Part shown: positions 31,627-41,377 of the stretch, piece by piece | Numbering within the stretch: position 1 is the first letter of the stretch | Layout of the letters: every line of letters begins with the position of its first letter | From: Colocasia esculenta | Lineage: Eukaryota; Streptophyta; Magnoliopsida; Alismatales; Araceae | Reading direction: 5' to 3' | Assembly (NCBI GenBank): GCA_014218235.1 | Contig: CM024757.1 | Span: 145,403,371-145,467,370, forward strand | Length of the DNA stretch: 64,000 nucleotides | Notes under the pieces: generated by a model | Seen by the model: the letters and a program-made list of their open reading frames with translations, nothing else | Database searches by the model: none | Told to the model about the DNA's origin: nothing | Program-made: the position numbers and the translations under genes

Positions 31627-33570
31627 TCTCTCTTAAGGTTTGGGTTGAGTGCTATGCATTGTCTAAGGGGGAGTTCTTTGCATTTCATAACTCCTGGCTT
31701 CCTCAAGCTACATTGTTCATATCTCTCTCACTTTCAATTCCATTTCCCTTTTTACAATAAATTCTCCACTTCTGATTGTGTTGAAACTTCTTGGTATATC
31801 AAATAGTGATTTGGAGAAGGACAAGTTATGCTTGTCTGGACACTTTCACTATGCGAGAGTATATGTCTCCGCCAAGTACTAAGAAGTTAATATGCAATAG
31901 TTGAGGGGGAGATTTTATTGTTCAAAGAGAATTTCTTTTCTGATTTCAAAACTTGCACAGTTTTAACTTCCATTTCCTTTTTGGCAATGAATTCTTCAAC
32001 TCTTATTGCATTGAAGTTTCTTGGTATATCAAATGGTGACTTGGAGAAGGACAGGTTATGCTTGTCTGGACACTTTCACTATGCGAGAGTATGTGTCTCC
32101 GCCAAGTACCAAGAAATGAATATGCAATTGTTGAGGAGAAGTTCTTGTTGTCCAAGAAGAAAATTTCTTTATGATTTCAAAATTGCATATCTTTATTTTG
32201 ATGACAAATGGTTGAAATCATCATCTCAGGGGGAGCTAGAAAATTCACAAGTCATCTTTTTGCAAAATTCAAAACCCTTCTTGCATTTCATCAATTCCTT
32301 GCATGATGTCCTCATTCTAAAGTCTAGAGTCACAAAATGAACCTTGAGTGATTTATTATATTTTTACTAATCAACTTTCAACTATGTCTCTCAATCCACA
32401 GAAATTCAGATCTCTTCCTAGACTGAATAACAATTTGTGCCTTGAACTTAAAACATTTCCTTGTTTGCAACTGATGACTGGATATATTTGAATTCTATCT
32501 CACAAACTCTCCAAAATCTTGTCAAATCCAACAGAGCAATGGCACTTGTGCTGAGAAACTGCACACCTTCACAATGAATGAAGTGCTATGTATGTCATGA
32601 AGCACTATTGCTAACTCTGTTCAAAGGGGATCAAAACTGAAAATAAATTCAAAACTAAGCAAAATGTGCTACGCTTTTTGATGATGACTAAGTAACTGGA
32701 AATATTGGCGTCTACAAAACGTATATTTTCATGTCAAAAGGTCATCATTTACCCCTTTGAGACTTGACAATGACTAAATCTTAAGTATCCAGGGACTATG
32801 GTGTGTAAAAAGCACTAGTACTTGAGTGAAAGAGATTTATATCATTTGATAGTTTGTTAAAAGAACAAAAATATGAAAATTATTGGAGATTTGTTTAGAA
32901 AGAATCATCTTCTTCCTTCATCAAGTTGTTCTTTAAGTTTGTGTTTTACTTTCAACACAACTGTATTTGGTCTAGATGACATCTTTAATTCTTGAAAATT
33001 GAGAAACATGGTAGTTTTTGGTTGATTGTTAGATACATTAATCCCTCAATTTATCATTTTGTTGATTCAAGTCTTGGAATGCTAATATCCTGTTGGAAAT
33101 TGTTTGAAAAACTTGAACTGTGATGAATTTTTGCAAAATATAACAAATGAATTTTTAAGCCTCTTAAAAATCCTTGAAATGATAATTCCTCTCATTATTT
33201 ATCATTATAAAGATGTCCCCAAATTTCTCAAAAATTTCCTCTTAAAAATTCAAATTTTCATCAAGGCCGTGTCGACACACATTGTGACCCGTGTCGACAC
33301 ACTTTCAGTCAGGTCGACACACCCTTCCTCATGTGTCGACACTGCCTTCTTGCCAGACCCTTTTCAAACCTTTCGGGTTCACCTTAAACCCTTGTTGTTC
33401 CTGCGGGGCAGTATACCACTGCACCTCTTTTAGGCATCAGGTCGACCCGATGGCCAACTTCTCACCGTTTCCGGCAAGAACTCCAACCTTTTCTCTCTAA
33501 ATCACATCAATCCTTCATCATCTCTCCACTCTTCCATCTCCTCTCCGAATTCCACTCCAAGCCTAGCACC
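31627..33570 (+). other. Copia D spacer between pol and ORF3
   Basis: About 1.9 kb with no convincing protein. It holds several polypurine tracts: AAGGGGGAG at 31665, GAGGGGGAGAT at 31913, AGGGGGAG at 32228. It also holds an imperfect tandem duplication (about 31665-31908 and 31909-32150), a TATAAAG at 33206, five GTCGAC sites (33271-33446) and a C/T-rich leader just before ORF3. Extra polypurine tracts in this position are known from Sireviruses. Confidence 0.8.
33269..33446 (+). promoter_or_regulatory. GTCGAC palindromes upstream of Copia D ORF3
   Basis: GTCGAC at 33271, 33293, 33313, 33335 and 33441, the first two and the fourth as GTGTCGACAC or nearly so. They are the same motif and density as the U3 array, ending 125 bp before the ORF3 ATG. 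A role as control element of an ORF3 transcript is inference. Confidence 0.55.
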
Positions 33571-35551
33571 ATGGTCCGGAAATTGGGTCCCCGGCGTGGC
33601 GCCAGATCAAAGGCATCTTCCAGGCCCGTTCCAGCAGAGGTTCCAGTTGAGCAGTTGGAAAGAAGAACCAAGAGAAGAAACGATCCTGCCGAGCAACCAG
33701 GATCTTCTTCTGCACCTCAGAGAGCTTCCAAGAGAGGTAGGACCTCCACTTCAGGCAGAGGTAGTCATGTTTCAAACCCTAGACAAGAGATTTCGGGCGA
33801 TTCCTCTGACAATCCTGAGGAATCATCTCCCTCTTCCTCTTCTGAGTCTCAAGAGGATATTCCCTCAGAATCAGTAAGTGCAGCCAAGTTAATTTTGAAG
33901 CCCAGAATTCTAGACCTTTCAGACATCCAACTAGCAGACTCTCTTCCTGAAATTCAAACCTATTTTTCCTTTCAATCTTGGATACCCTTTATCTCTGAAT
34001 TTCAAGTCTGCTATCCAAGATTAGTTAGAGAATTCTACAAGAACCTTACATGCACAGATGAAGGATTTGAATCCAAAGTAAAGGGAATAGCCATAGATAT
34101 GCCAACTGCAGTAGCTGCCTCCATTTTCAAAGTGCCAGATGAGGGGGCTGACTACCATGAGTTTGAATTTGATTTACATGAAGCCTATTCCATCTTGACA
34201 GGCCTTCCTGCAGATGCATCAGATCCCAAACAGACCTATGTAACCAGGTTCAATGCCAATACATTTCCACCTGTGTTAAGGGTCATCCACCACATTTTGA
34301 CCACCATAATTACCCCTCAAGGTGGTGGAAGGGATAGATTGACAGACATCCAGAGGTTCATCCTCTATTGCATGGTCAAAGACATCAAGATCAACCTTCA
34401 TGTCATTCTCTATCAAATCATCTCTGAAACTACAAGAACAGACCTAAAGAGATCTCTTCCTTATGGAGCACATCTGACCTCAGTGTTCCAGCACTTTGGT
34501 GTGCCCTTGGAAAATGAGAAGTCCCAATCTATTCCCAAGTCAAACATCTACACATTCAAGAATATCCAGAAGTTTATGGGATTTAGATTGGAGGGAAATC
34601 AAATTAGAAGAGGGCCAATTGTGGTTGAGGCCCCTCAAGCACAAGAGGACCAGCCTCCAGCTCAAGGAGACCAAGATCAGGAGGGTCAGCCTCCACATCA
34701 TGAGGGCCAGCCTCAAGTTCAAGAGGAACATGTTCACCTGCCAGAGGATCAGCCTCTAATGGATGAGGACCAGCCTCATATCACTCCTGAAGGTGGCATT
34801 CAGCTTGAAACCCCTATTCCCTCAAGCTGATCCTTCCTCTTCCATGCCACATACTTTTGAACCTCCACATTTCTCCTCTACATTCCAATCATCCACTTCT
34901 TCTGGTGGGTCCTCAATTCCACCAGAATTGTTCTCTTTCCTCAATGCTAAATTTGATACATTGAACTCCACCATTCAAACAATGTCAGACCAATTTGAAT
35001 TGAGAGTTCAAAGACTAGAGAACACAGTGTCAGCTAAATTTATTGAGCAGAAGGCAGCTTCAGATTATGCAGCTCAGAGATTCAACAGACTTATAGGCAC
35101 TCTGGGAGATTCCTATCTTGAGCTGAAAGAGCACCAACAAAAGCTAGAAGTTGTACTTCAGGGAATTTTGGCAAATTCCCAAGCAGATGTCTTCAACACT
35201 ACACAGACTCTTTCTCAGCTTGCTCATCTAGCTGATGACTTGGAAAGCATGAAAAACTTCAATGAACACATTGGTAAAGAGATCTCATCCTTGCACAAGG
35301 AAGTAAAGATAATGTCAAGGCCTGGTTGGTCAGATGGATCTTCATCAAGCTCTCAACCTGTTTCAGATGAATTGAAAAGAACTTAAAGCACCTTGATAGA
35401 GCATTCTGATAGAATGGAGCATTATCTTCACACTAGGTTGACAACTATCCATGAACAGATAAAGTCCAGCATGAAGTCAATGGACAAACGATTGTCAGAC
35501 ATTGAGATTCTTCTTGCTCCAATTCCTCCTCCTCCTCCATCTTCTACCTAA
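33571..35551 (+). CDS. Copia D ORF3: putative plant transposon protein-like N-terminus plus coiled coil
   Basis: ATG at 33571 in a good plant context (CACCATGG). Residues 1-100 are basic and Ser-rich, then a roughly 230-residue domain (YPRLVREFYKNL, SKVKGIAIDMP, EAYSILTGLP, FNANTFPP, LPYGAHLTSVFQHFGVPL) that resembles the domain found next to pol in many plant elements and usually named putative plant transposon protein. An acidic Gln/Pro-rich repeat follows (QPPAQ, QPQVQ-type). At about 34790 the coding shifts into the frame that runs to 35386 with a coiled-coil look, and after a TAA (35384) the same frame continues to a Pro-rich end at 35551. I see no signal peptide or membrane segment, so I do not call it envelope. 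Its function is unknown. Confidence 0.75.
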
Positions 35552-35936
35552 TGTACATTTATTTTGATAATGTCAAAGGGGGAGAAGAATGAATGACTTG
35601 AATGTAATTTTTTTTTTATGAATATTTTGATGTAATGATCTTTTGAATGAAATGAAATGGTTGTTTGGCTTCAATGCAAAGTATTGTGATTGTGAATGCA
35701 AATCTTTGTCTTTGTGTTTGAATACTTGTCCAATTGTTTGACTTGTGTGCACAAAATTTCTAATTTCAAGTAACACTGTATCTCACAAACACATCATCAA
35801 TTGTTACTGAACAATATCAAAAGGTCCTTGACAAGTATGAACAAAAAGGAAAACAAAAATTTAAACAATCAAAAATTGCTTGAAATCACACTTCATCAAA
35901 ACCACATTGAAATATGGATTTAATGTTGCCATCATC

Positions 35937-35950
35937 AAAAAGGGGGAGAT
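35937..35950 (+). other. Copia D polypurine tract at the 3' LTR
   Basis: AAAAAGGGGGAGAT next to the LTR. The ten bases ending in its first A's (ATCATCAAAA, 35931-35940) are inverted inside the LTR (TTTTGATGAT, 35989-35998). A second tract, AAAGGGGGAGAAG, is at 35575-35587, just behind ORF3. The roughly 350 bp between the tracts show nothing else. Confidence 0.9.
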
Positions 35951-37678
35951 TGTTGGGTTGAATGCAAATTCATATCATTTCCCTCCTATTTTGATGATGA
36001 CAAGAGGTGTTCTTAAAGCAATTTAATTGAAACATGTCAAAAACATCATACCTGAAATTCATGTTCAAAAAGTATTGTTCAAACCACATTTATCATTTAT
36101 GGTCATGATAAATCATTTAACTAATGATATATGTGTTTATTTTTCAGGTACAAACATTTTTATGCAAAAGATGTGTCGACACACCCATCAATGGTGTCGA
36201 CACATCAACACAGATTCAAAGGCAAAATGTGTAAAAATGTTGAGACTGTGTCGACACATGTCAAGAGTGTGTCGACACGAGTGGCAGTTTTTCAGAAATC
36301 AAGCCTACCCAGGTCGACACACTCTCAGAGCAGGTCGACACTAGATCTCGTTCCCAGAACAGCCAGTTTGAAGAATTGGGACAGCAGGTCGACACACTCT
36401 CAGAGTAGGTCGACACTAGACCCAGTTCCCAGAACAGCCAGTTTGCAGATTTGGGACAGCAGGTCGACACACTCAAGAGCAGGTCGACACGGGACCTTCT
36501 TCCCAGAACAGCTTCTTACATATTCTGGACAGTGTGTCGACACTACTACCAGGGCAGGTCGACACACTACGGAAACTTTTCATCCTAAAGTTGATGGCTG
36601 CCACGTGTCCTTCTAGGGCGATCAGAATCTTCCTAGGAACGTGCCCTTGTACCCCAAAAGGGTATCTTTGGAATCCTAAGGATATAAAAGGTCTTTTGGC
36701 CAGCCTTCACATGAGAGAAGAGACCCAACTCTCTTAGAGCCTCCAAAAAGCTCCTGGCGGCCAGTAAGAGCTCGTGTCTCCTTCCTCTGCTCTCCAAGTG
36801 CTTCCAGAAGACCAATTTCCACCAATTCAAGGTGTGGGAATTGGAATTTGATTCCTGAAGACTCCTCTGAAGCATTCCAAGGAGGCAGATCCTGTAGAAG
36901 ACTTCTTTGGTGAAGAATTCGAGGAAGATCCAACTTCTCAGATTGCAGAGCATCGACTTGGACTTCAAGCTTCACAAGTTCCTTCCCAATTCAAGCTTCT
37001 ACAAGGGAGTACACTGAAGAACGAAGCCTTTCAATACAATTTATCTTTTCTTCTGTTCTTCTGAGATATCTTTTGAGATTATGCAAGTGCTTCTGCATAA
37101 CTCTCTTTAGAGTTCTCAAATTTCGACTAGATCTGTTGCTAGAGGATCTTAGTCTTAAGTTGGTGTCTAGCAAGTTATTGTGTGAGCATTGTGCTCAGGT
37201 TGTTGTGAGCCGTCGAGCTCAGTTTGAGTTGTCTAGCTCAAGGTTGGTTTGAGCAGTCTTGCTCAGTGTTTCTAGAGTAGTCTTGCTCTAGAGGTCGTGT
37301 GAGTTGTATGCTCTGAAGTGTTGGAGTTGTTAGGCTCCTTTGGGTGTGTAGCCCAGTTGTGTTAGTGAAGCCTCACGGGTTGTGAGGGGTGGATGTAGGA
37401 ATCACTTGGGTGATTTCCGAACCACCTAAAAAATCCTTGTGCATTTGTCTTCTGTGGTTTGATTGATTCATCCGCTAGATGCTTGCATAGGATCCGTTTT
37501 TAATTCACTTAATCAACTTGCTTCACATCTAAGTTTTTCAACTCACTCAAATCTAATCAGATCTATAGTTTTTCACTGATAACATTGCCTCTGATTCTAA
37601 ATAGTTTTCAAATTACTTAAGCTTCCGCAAAAGTGGCTAAGATCTATTCATCCCCCCCTTCTAGATCTTTTCCACACA
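35951..37678 (+). repeat. Copia D 3' LTR, last 17 bp lost
   Basis: Near-identical to 24334-26066. It ends at TTCCACACA. The 17 further bases found in the 5' LTR (26067-26083) are absent and Copia C sequence follows directly. Visible differences: GATCCC/GATCTC, AGAGCAGG/AGAGTAGG, ACCACC/ACTACC, a GC dinucleotide loss near 36639, ATCTGTAG/ATCTATAG and poly-C length. Confidence 0.93.
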
Positions 37679-37896
37679 TATCCAACACCAAAATTTGTAC
37701 CTGAACAAGATATAGCATATAAAGCTGATTTCAAGTATATAGAAAAGGTAACAAAATTATCCTGCTGTGATCACTGCAACAAATTAGGACATATCGTAAC
37801 AACATGCCCAACAAGACATAAAAAATGGATAATAAAAGGTAAAATTAATAATACTAACCAATCAGGACCCAAAAGAACTTGGGTACCTAAAACTTA
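37679..37896 (+). pseudogene. Copia C end of gag with second zinc knuckle
   Basis: Resumes with PTPKFVPEQD, which aligns with PTPKFVK of Copia A (about 10100). A knuckle CDHCNKLGHIVTTC (CX2CX4HX4C) follows, then TWVPKT and a TAA at 37894. The missing middle of gag is about 1 kb when measured on Copia A. Confidence 0.85.
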
Positions 37897-38226
37897 ATGT
37901 TTAAATTTCAGGGAAATTCAAGAGCATCCAAATGGTATTTGGATAGTGGATGCTCAAGACACATGTCAGGTAACCAGAAGCTTTTCGTCAATCTTCAAGC
38001 TGAAGAAGGAACAGTTACCTATGGAGATAATGGAAAAGGCACAGTGATAGGAACTGGGTCAGTGAACAACAAAGGAAAATCAATTATTGAAGATGTGTTG
38101 CTGGTCAAAGGATTAAAGCACAATCTTATTAGCATCAGCCAGTTGTGTGACAAAGGCCATCAGATTCAGTTCCAAGAATCAAAATGCAGCATATTAAAGG
38201 ATGGAGCAGTCATCTTTGAAGCATGA
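37897..38226 (+). pseudogene. Copia C protease
   Basis: KWYLDSGCSRHMSGN with catalytic DSG, then GSVNNKGKSIIEDVLLVKGL and ISQLCDKGHQ. The domain begins after a T-rich stretch ending CAG|G at 37909-37911, in the -1 frame relative to the gag end. A TGA at 38224 (CGA Arg in the relatives) closes it early. Confidence 0.88.
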
Positions 38227-39262
38227 AGAGAAAGAAATTTGTATGTACTCTATCTTGAGGAACTCAAGGATCAAGATGTCTGTTTGGCAGCCAGCAAAGA
38301 TCTATCAACTGAGCTGTGGCACAGAAGACTGGGCCACTGCAGTTTGGATGGATTAAACAAGCTTAGAAAGAGAAATCTAGTGGAAGGTCTGCCAAAGGTC
38401 AACATAAAAATGGATAGCATCTGCAGACCTTGTGCAAGAGGAAAGCACACCAAGAACTCTTTCAAATCAAAGACAGTAATGACCACCTCAAGGCCGTTAG
38501 AACTACTTCACATGGATCTATTTGGGCCAATGAGGACTACCAGTCTTGGGGGAAAGAATTTTGGATTTGTCATAGTTGATGATTACTCAAGATTTACTTG
38601 GGTATCCTTTCTAGAGCACAAAGATGACACCTTTGATAATTTTGTCAGCTTCAGCAAGAAAGTTTAGAAAGATCAGAAGTTCGCCATTATCTCTATCCGA
38701 TCAGATCATGGTGGTGAATTTCAAAATGAAAAGTTTGCCAGGTTCTGTGATGACCAAGGAATTGAGCACAACTTCTCAGCACCAAGGACACCTCAACATA
38801 ATGGAATTGCTGAGGAAAAATAGAACTCTTTTGGATATGGCAAGAACAATGTTATCAGAATATGACTTGCCAAGATATTTTTGGGCCGAAGCCATCAACA
38901 CTGCAAGCTACATCATTAATAGGGTAATGATCAGGCCAATTCTGAAGAAGACTGCTTATGAACTCTACAAGGGAAAGAAACCTAAGATCAGTCACTTCAA
39001 AATATTTGGATGTCCTTGCTTCATCCATAATAATGGAAAAAGGGACATTGGTAAGTTAGATGCCAAATCAGATGAAGGCATCTTTATGGGGTACACTTCT
39101 AAACCCAAAGGTTATAGAGTTTTCAATAAACGCTCATTATTAATTGAACAAACTGTGCATGTTATTTTTGATGAATCTAACCCTTCCTTGAAAAAGGAAG
39201 AAACTAGTGACATTGATGATGCAGATGACTTGTCCGAAAAATTAAAGAATACCTCAATTTAG
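38227..39262 (+). pseudogene. Copia C integrase
   Basis: GAG-pre-integrase zinc block (WHRRLGH, CRPCARGK), core with LLHMDLFGP, RSDHGGEF and the NGIAE part of the third motif. A one- or two-base loss at about 38810 removes the Arg after the catalytic Glu. The C-terminal half (KNRTLLDMARTML, FWAEAINTA, IFGCPCFIH, KLDAKSDEGIF) is in the new frame. Further stops are TAG at 38665 and TAG at 39260. Confidence 0.9.
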
Positions 39263-40969
39263 GACAAGGAAGATCCACCTCTAGAAGAACTGCAGCAAAC
39301 TGAAATTCAACATGAAAATCTTCCAAAAGAATGGAGACATAAGAAAGATCACCCTCTTGAGAACATTATTGGTGATCCATCTGTAGGGGTAAGAACAAGA
39401 GGTAATGTAATTCCTTGTGATTATTTAGCTTTTGTTTCTCAAATAGAGCCTAAGACAGTTAATGAAGCTTTAACTGATGAATCTTGGATAATAGCCATGC
39501 AAGATTAACTAAATCCGTTCAAGAGAAACCAAGTATGGTCACTTGTTCCTAGACCATCCAATCATTCAGTTATTGGCACCAAGTGGGTGTTCAGAAATAA
39601 ACTGGATGAGTCTGGAGTAATCTCAAGAAACAAGACCAGACTGGTTGCTCAAGGCTATTCCCAAGAGGAAGGCATAGATTTTGATGAAACCTATGCACCT
39701 GTGGGTAGACTTGAGGCTATTAGAATTTTACTTGCTTATGCATCTGCATTAAATTTAAAATTATTTCAAATGGATGTCAAATCTGCCTTTTTAAATGGTT
39801 TTATCAAAGAGGAAGTATATGTTGAACAACCTCCAGGTTTTGATGACACCGAATTTCCAAATCATGTATTTAAACTCCATAAGGCTTTATATGGTTTAAA
39901 GCAAGCACCTAGAGTTTGGTATGAAAGGCTCAGTACTTTCTTATTAGATCATGGTTTCACTAGAGGTCAAGTAGATAGTACATTATTTATAAAATCAAAA
40001 GTCAAACATATACTACTTGTGCAAATATATGTAGATGATATTATTTTTGGATCTACTGATGAATCTCTTTGCAAGTACTTTGAAAAGCTTATGCAGGGAG
40101 AATTTGAAATGAGTATGATGGGGGAGCTAAACTACTTCCTTAGATTACAAATCAAGCAAGGGAAGGAAGGCACCCACATCTGTCAAGCCAAGTACACCAA
40201 AGAGCTGTTAAAGAAATTTGGATTTGAAGGTGCAAAGCCACTTTCAACGCCAATGAGCACATCAACCAGAATGGACAAGGATCAAAATGGTAAAAAGATA
40301 GATCAAAAGAACTATAGAGGTATGATAGGGTCATTACTTTACTTAACAGCTAGTAGACCAGACATTTTATTTAGTGTATGCATGTGTGCTAGATATCAAG
40401 CAGACCCTAGAGAGTCTCATTTAATTTCTGTGAAAAGAATATTTAGATATTTAGCTAGAACTCATGATTTAGGTCTTTGGTATCCAAAATCTTGTGAAAT
40501 AAACTTAGTAGGATATTCTGATGCTGACTATGCTGGATGCAAAGTAGATAGAAAGAGCACCAGTGGTTGTTGTCAATTTCTTGCAGGATGTCTGATATCT
40601 TGGTCTTCCAAGAAACAAAACTCAGTAGCTCTATCAACAGCTGAAGCTGAATATGTTGCTGCTGGAAGTTGTTGTACACAACTCCTATGGATAAAGCAAC
40701 AACTTGAGGATTTCGGCATTCATATCAAGTCAATTCCACTACTGTGTGATAATACAAGTGCCATCAACCTCACCAAAAACCCAGTGCAACACTCGAGGAC
40801 TAAACACATTGAGGTTAGATATCATTTCATTCGAGATCATGTAGCTAGTGGTAACTTAGAAATTTCTTTTATAGATACAAATGGTCAATTGGCAGATATC
40901 TTCACAAAAGCCCTACCTGAAGAGAGATTTACATCTCTTAGAAGGGAATTAGGGATGTGCAATTTGTGA
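39263..40969 (+). pseudogene. Copia C reverse transcriptase and RNase H
   Basis: RT starts about 39420 (AFVSQIEPKTVNEAL). A TAA at 39506 replaces Glu. The rest, 39587-40969, is open for 460 codons: VFRNKLDESG, FQMDVKSAFLNGF, YVDDIIFGS, MIGSLLYLTASRPD. RNase H has YSDADYAGCKVDRKSTSG, STAEAEYVAAG, DNTSAINL and DIFTKALPEERF. It ends MCNL at 40967. The catalytic motifs are intact. Confidence 0.93.
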
Positions 40970-41377
40970 AAAGATTTCTGTATTTAAATTGGCATATAAA
41001 TTTTTCAGATTATAATGAAATCTTCTCTCTCCCTCTGGCATTAAGCAAAACTCAGCTTATTTACTTTATTTGACCGCTATTGTGTTAAAAAATAGTTTGA
41101 CCCGTCAAACCTTTTTGTCGCTTTCTGCCGTTACCCTTTTTGGCGCCTCCTTTTTCGATAAAGTATTATTAATTAGTCAAATCGTTGTGGGAACGACTCA
41201 TCTCCCACCTTTACCCTTCCTTCTCCTTTATCTGTTCGCCCAAAGCCGATGCCCTAACGACTCCGGCATCGACTCTCCGCAAGATTTGAAGCCTTCTCTT
41301 CTTCCCGCGAAGAATCCCTTGAGGGCTTCCATCCCTTCCATCATCTCCTTTCTCCAGAACCGTTCTCCACTCTACCC
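40970..41377 (+). promoter_or_regulatory. Copia C spacer before ORF3
   Basis: 408 bp without coding sequence. It contains TTTGACCCGTCAAA (41097-41110, an inverted repeat with a TTGACC core), an AT-rich GATAAAGTATTATTAATTAG at about 41157, then a C/T-rich leader up to the ATG in CCCATGGCC. The arrangement resembles a short promoter plus leader, but that is inference. Confidence 0.45.

Larger units (their letters stand above)
24334..37678 (+). mobile_element. Copia D: youngest Sirevirus-like element, inserted in Copia C gag
   Basis: LTRs 24334-26083 and 35951-37678 differ by only about four or five substitutions and two short indels by eye, far less than the other LTR pairs here. This fits its innermost place in the nest. 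Internal order is primer site, gag with knuckle and coiled coil, protease, integrase, RT, RNase H, a 1.9-kb spacer, ORF3, polypurine tract. There is no target duplication: the left flank is CTAAAAC, the right flank TATCCAAC, the last 17 bp of the 3' LTR are missing, and about 1 kb of Copia C gag is missing with them. Confidence 0.92.

Noticed and set aside
33571..35551. ORF3 as an envelope gene
   Set aside because: I see no signal peptide, membrane segment or furin-like site; it resembles the putative plant transposon protein domain plus coiled coil.
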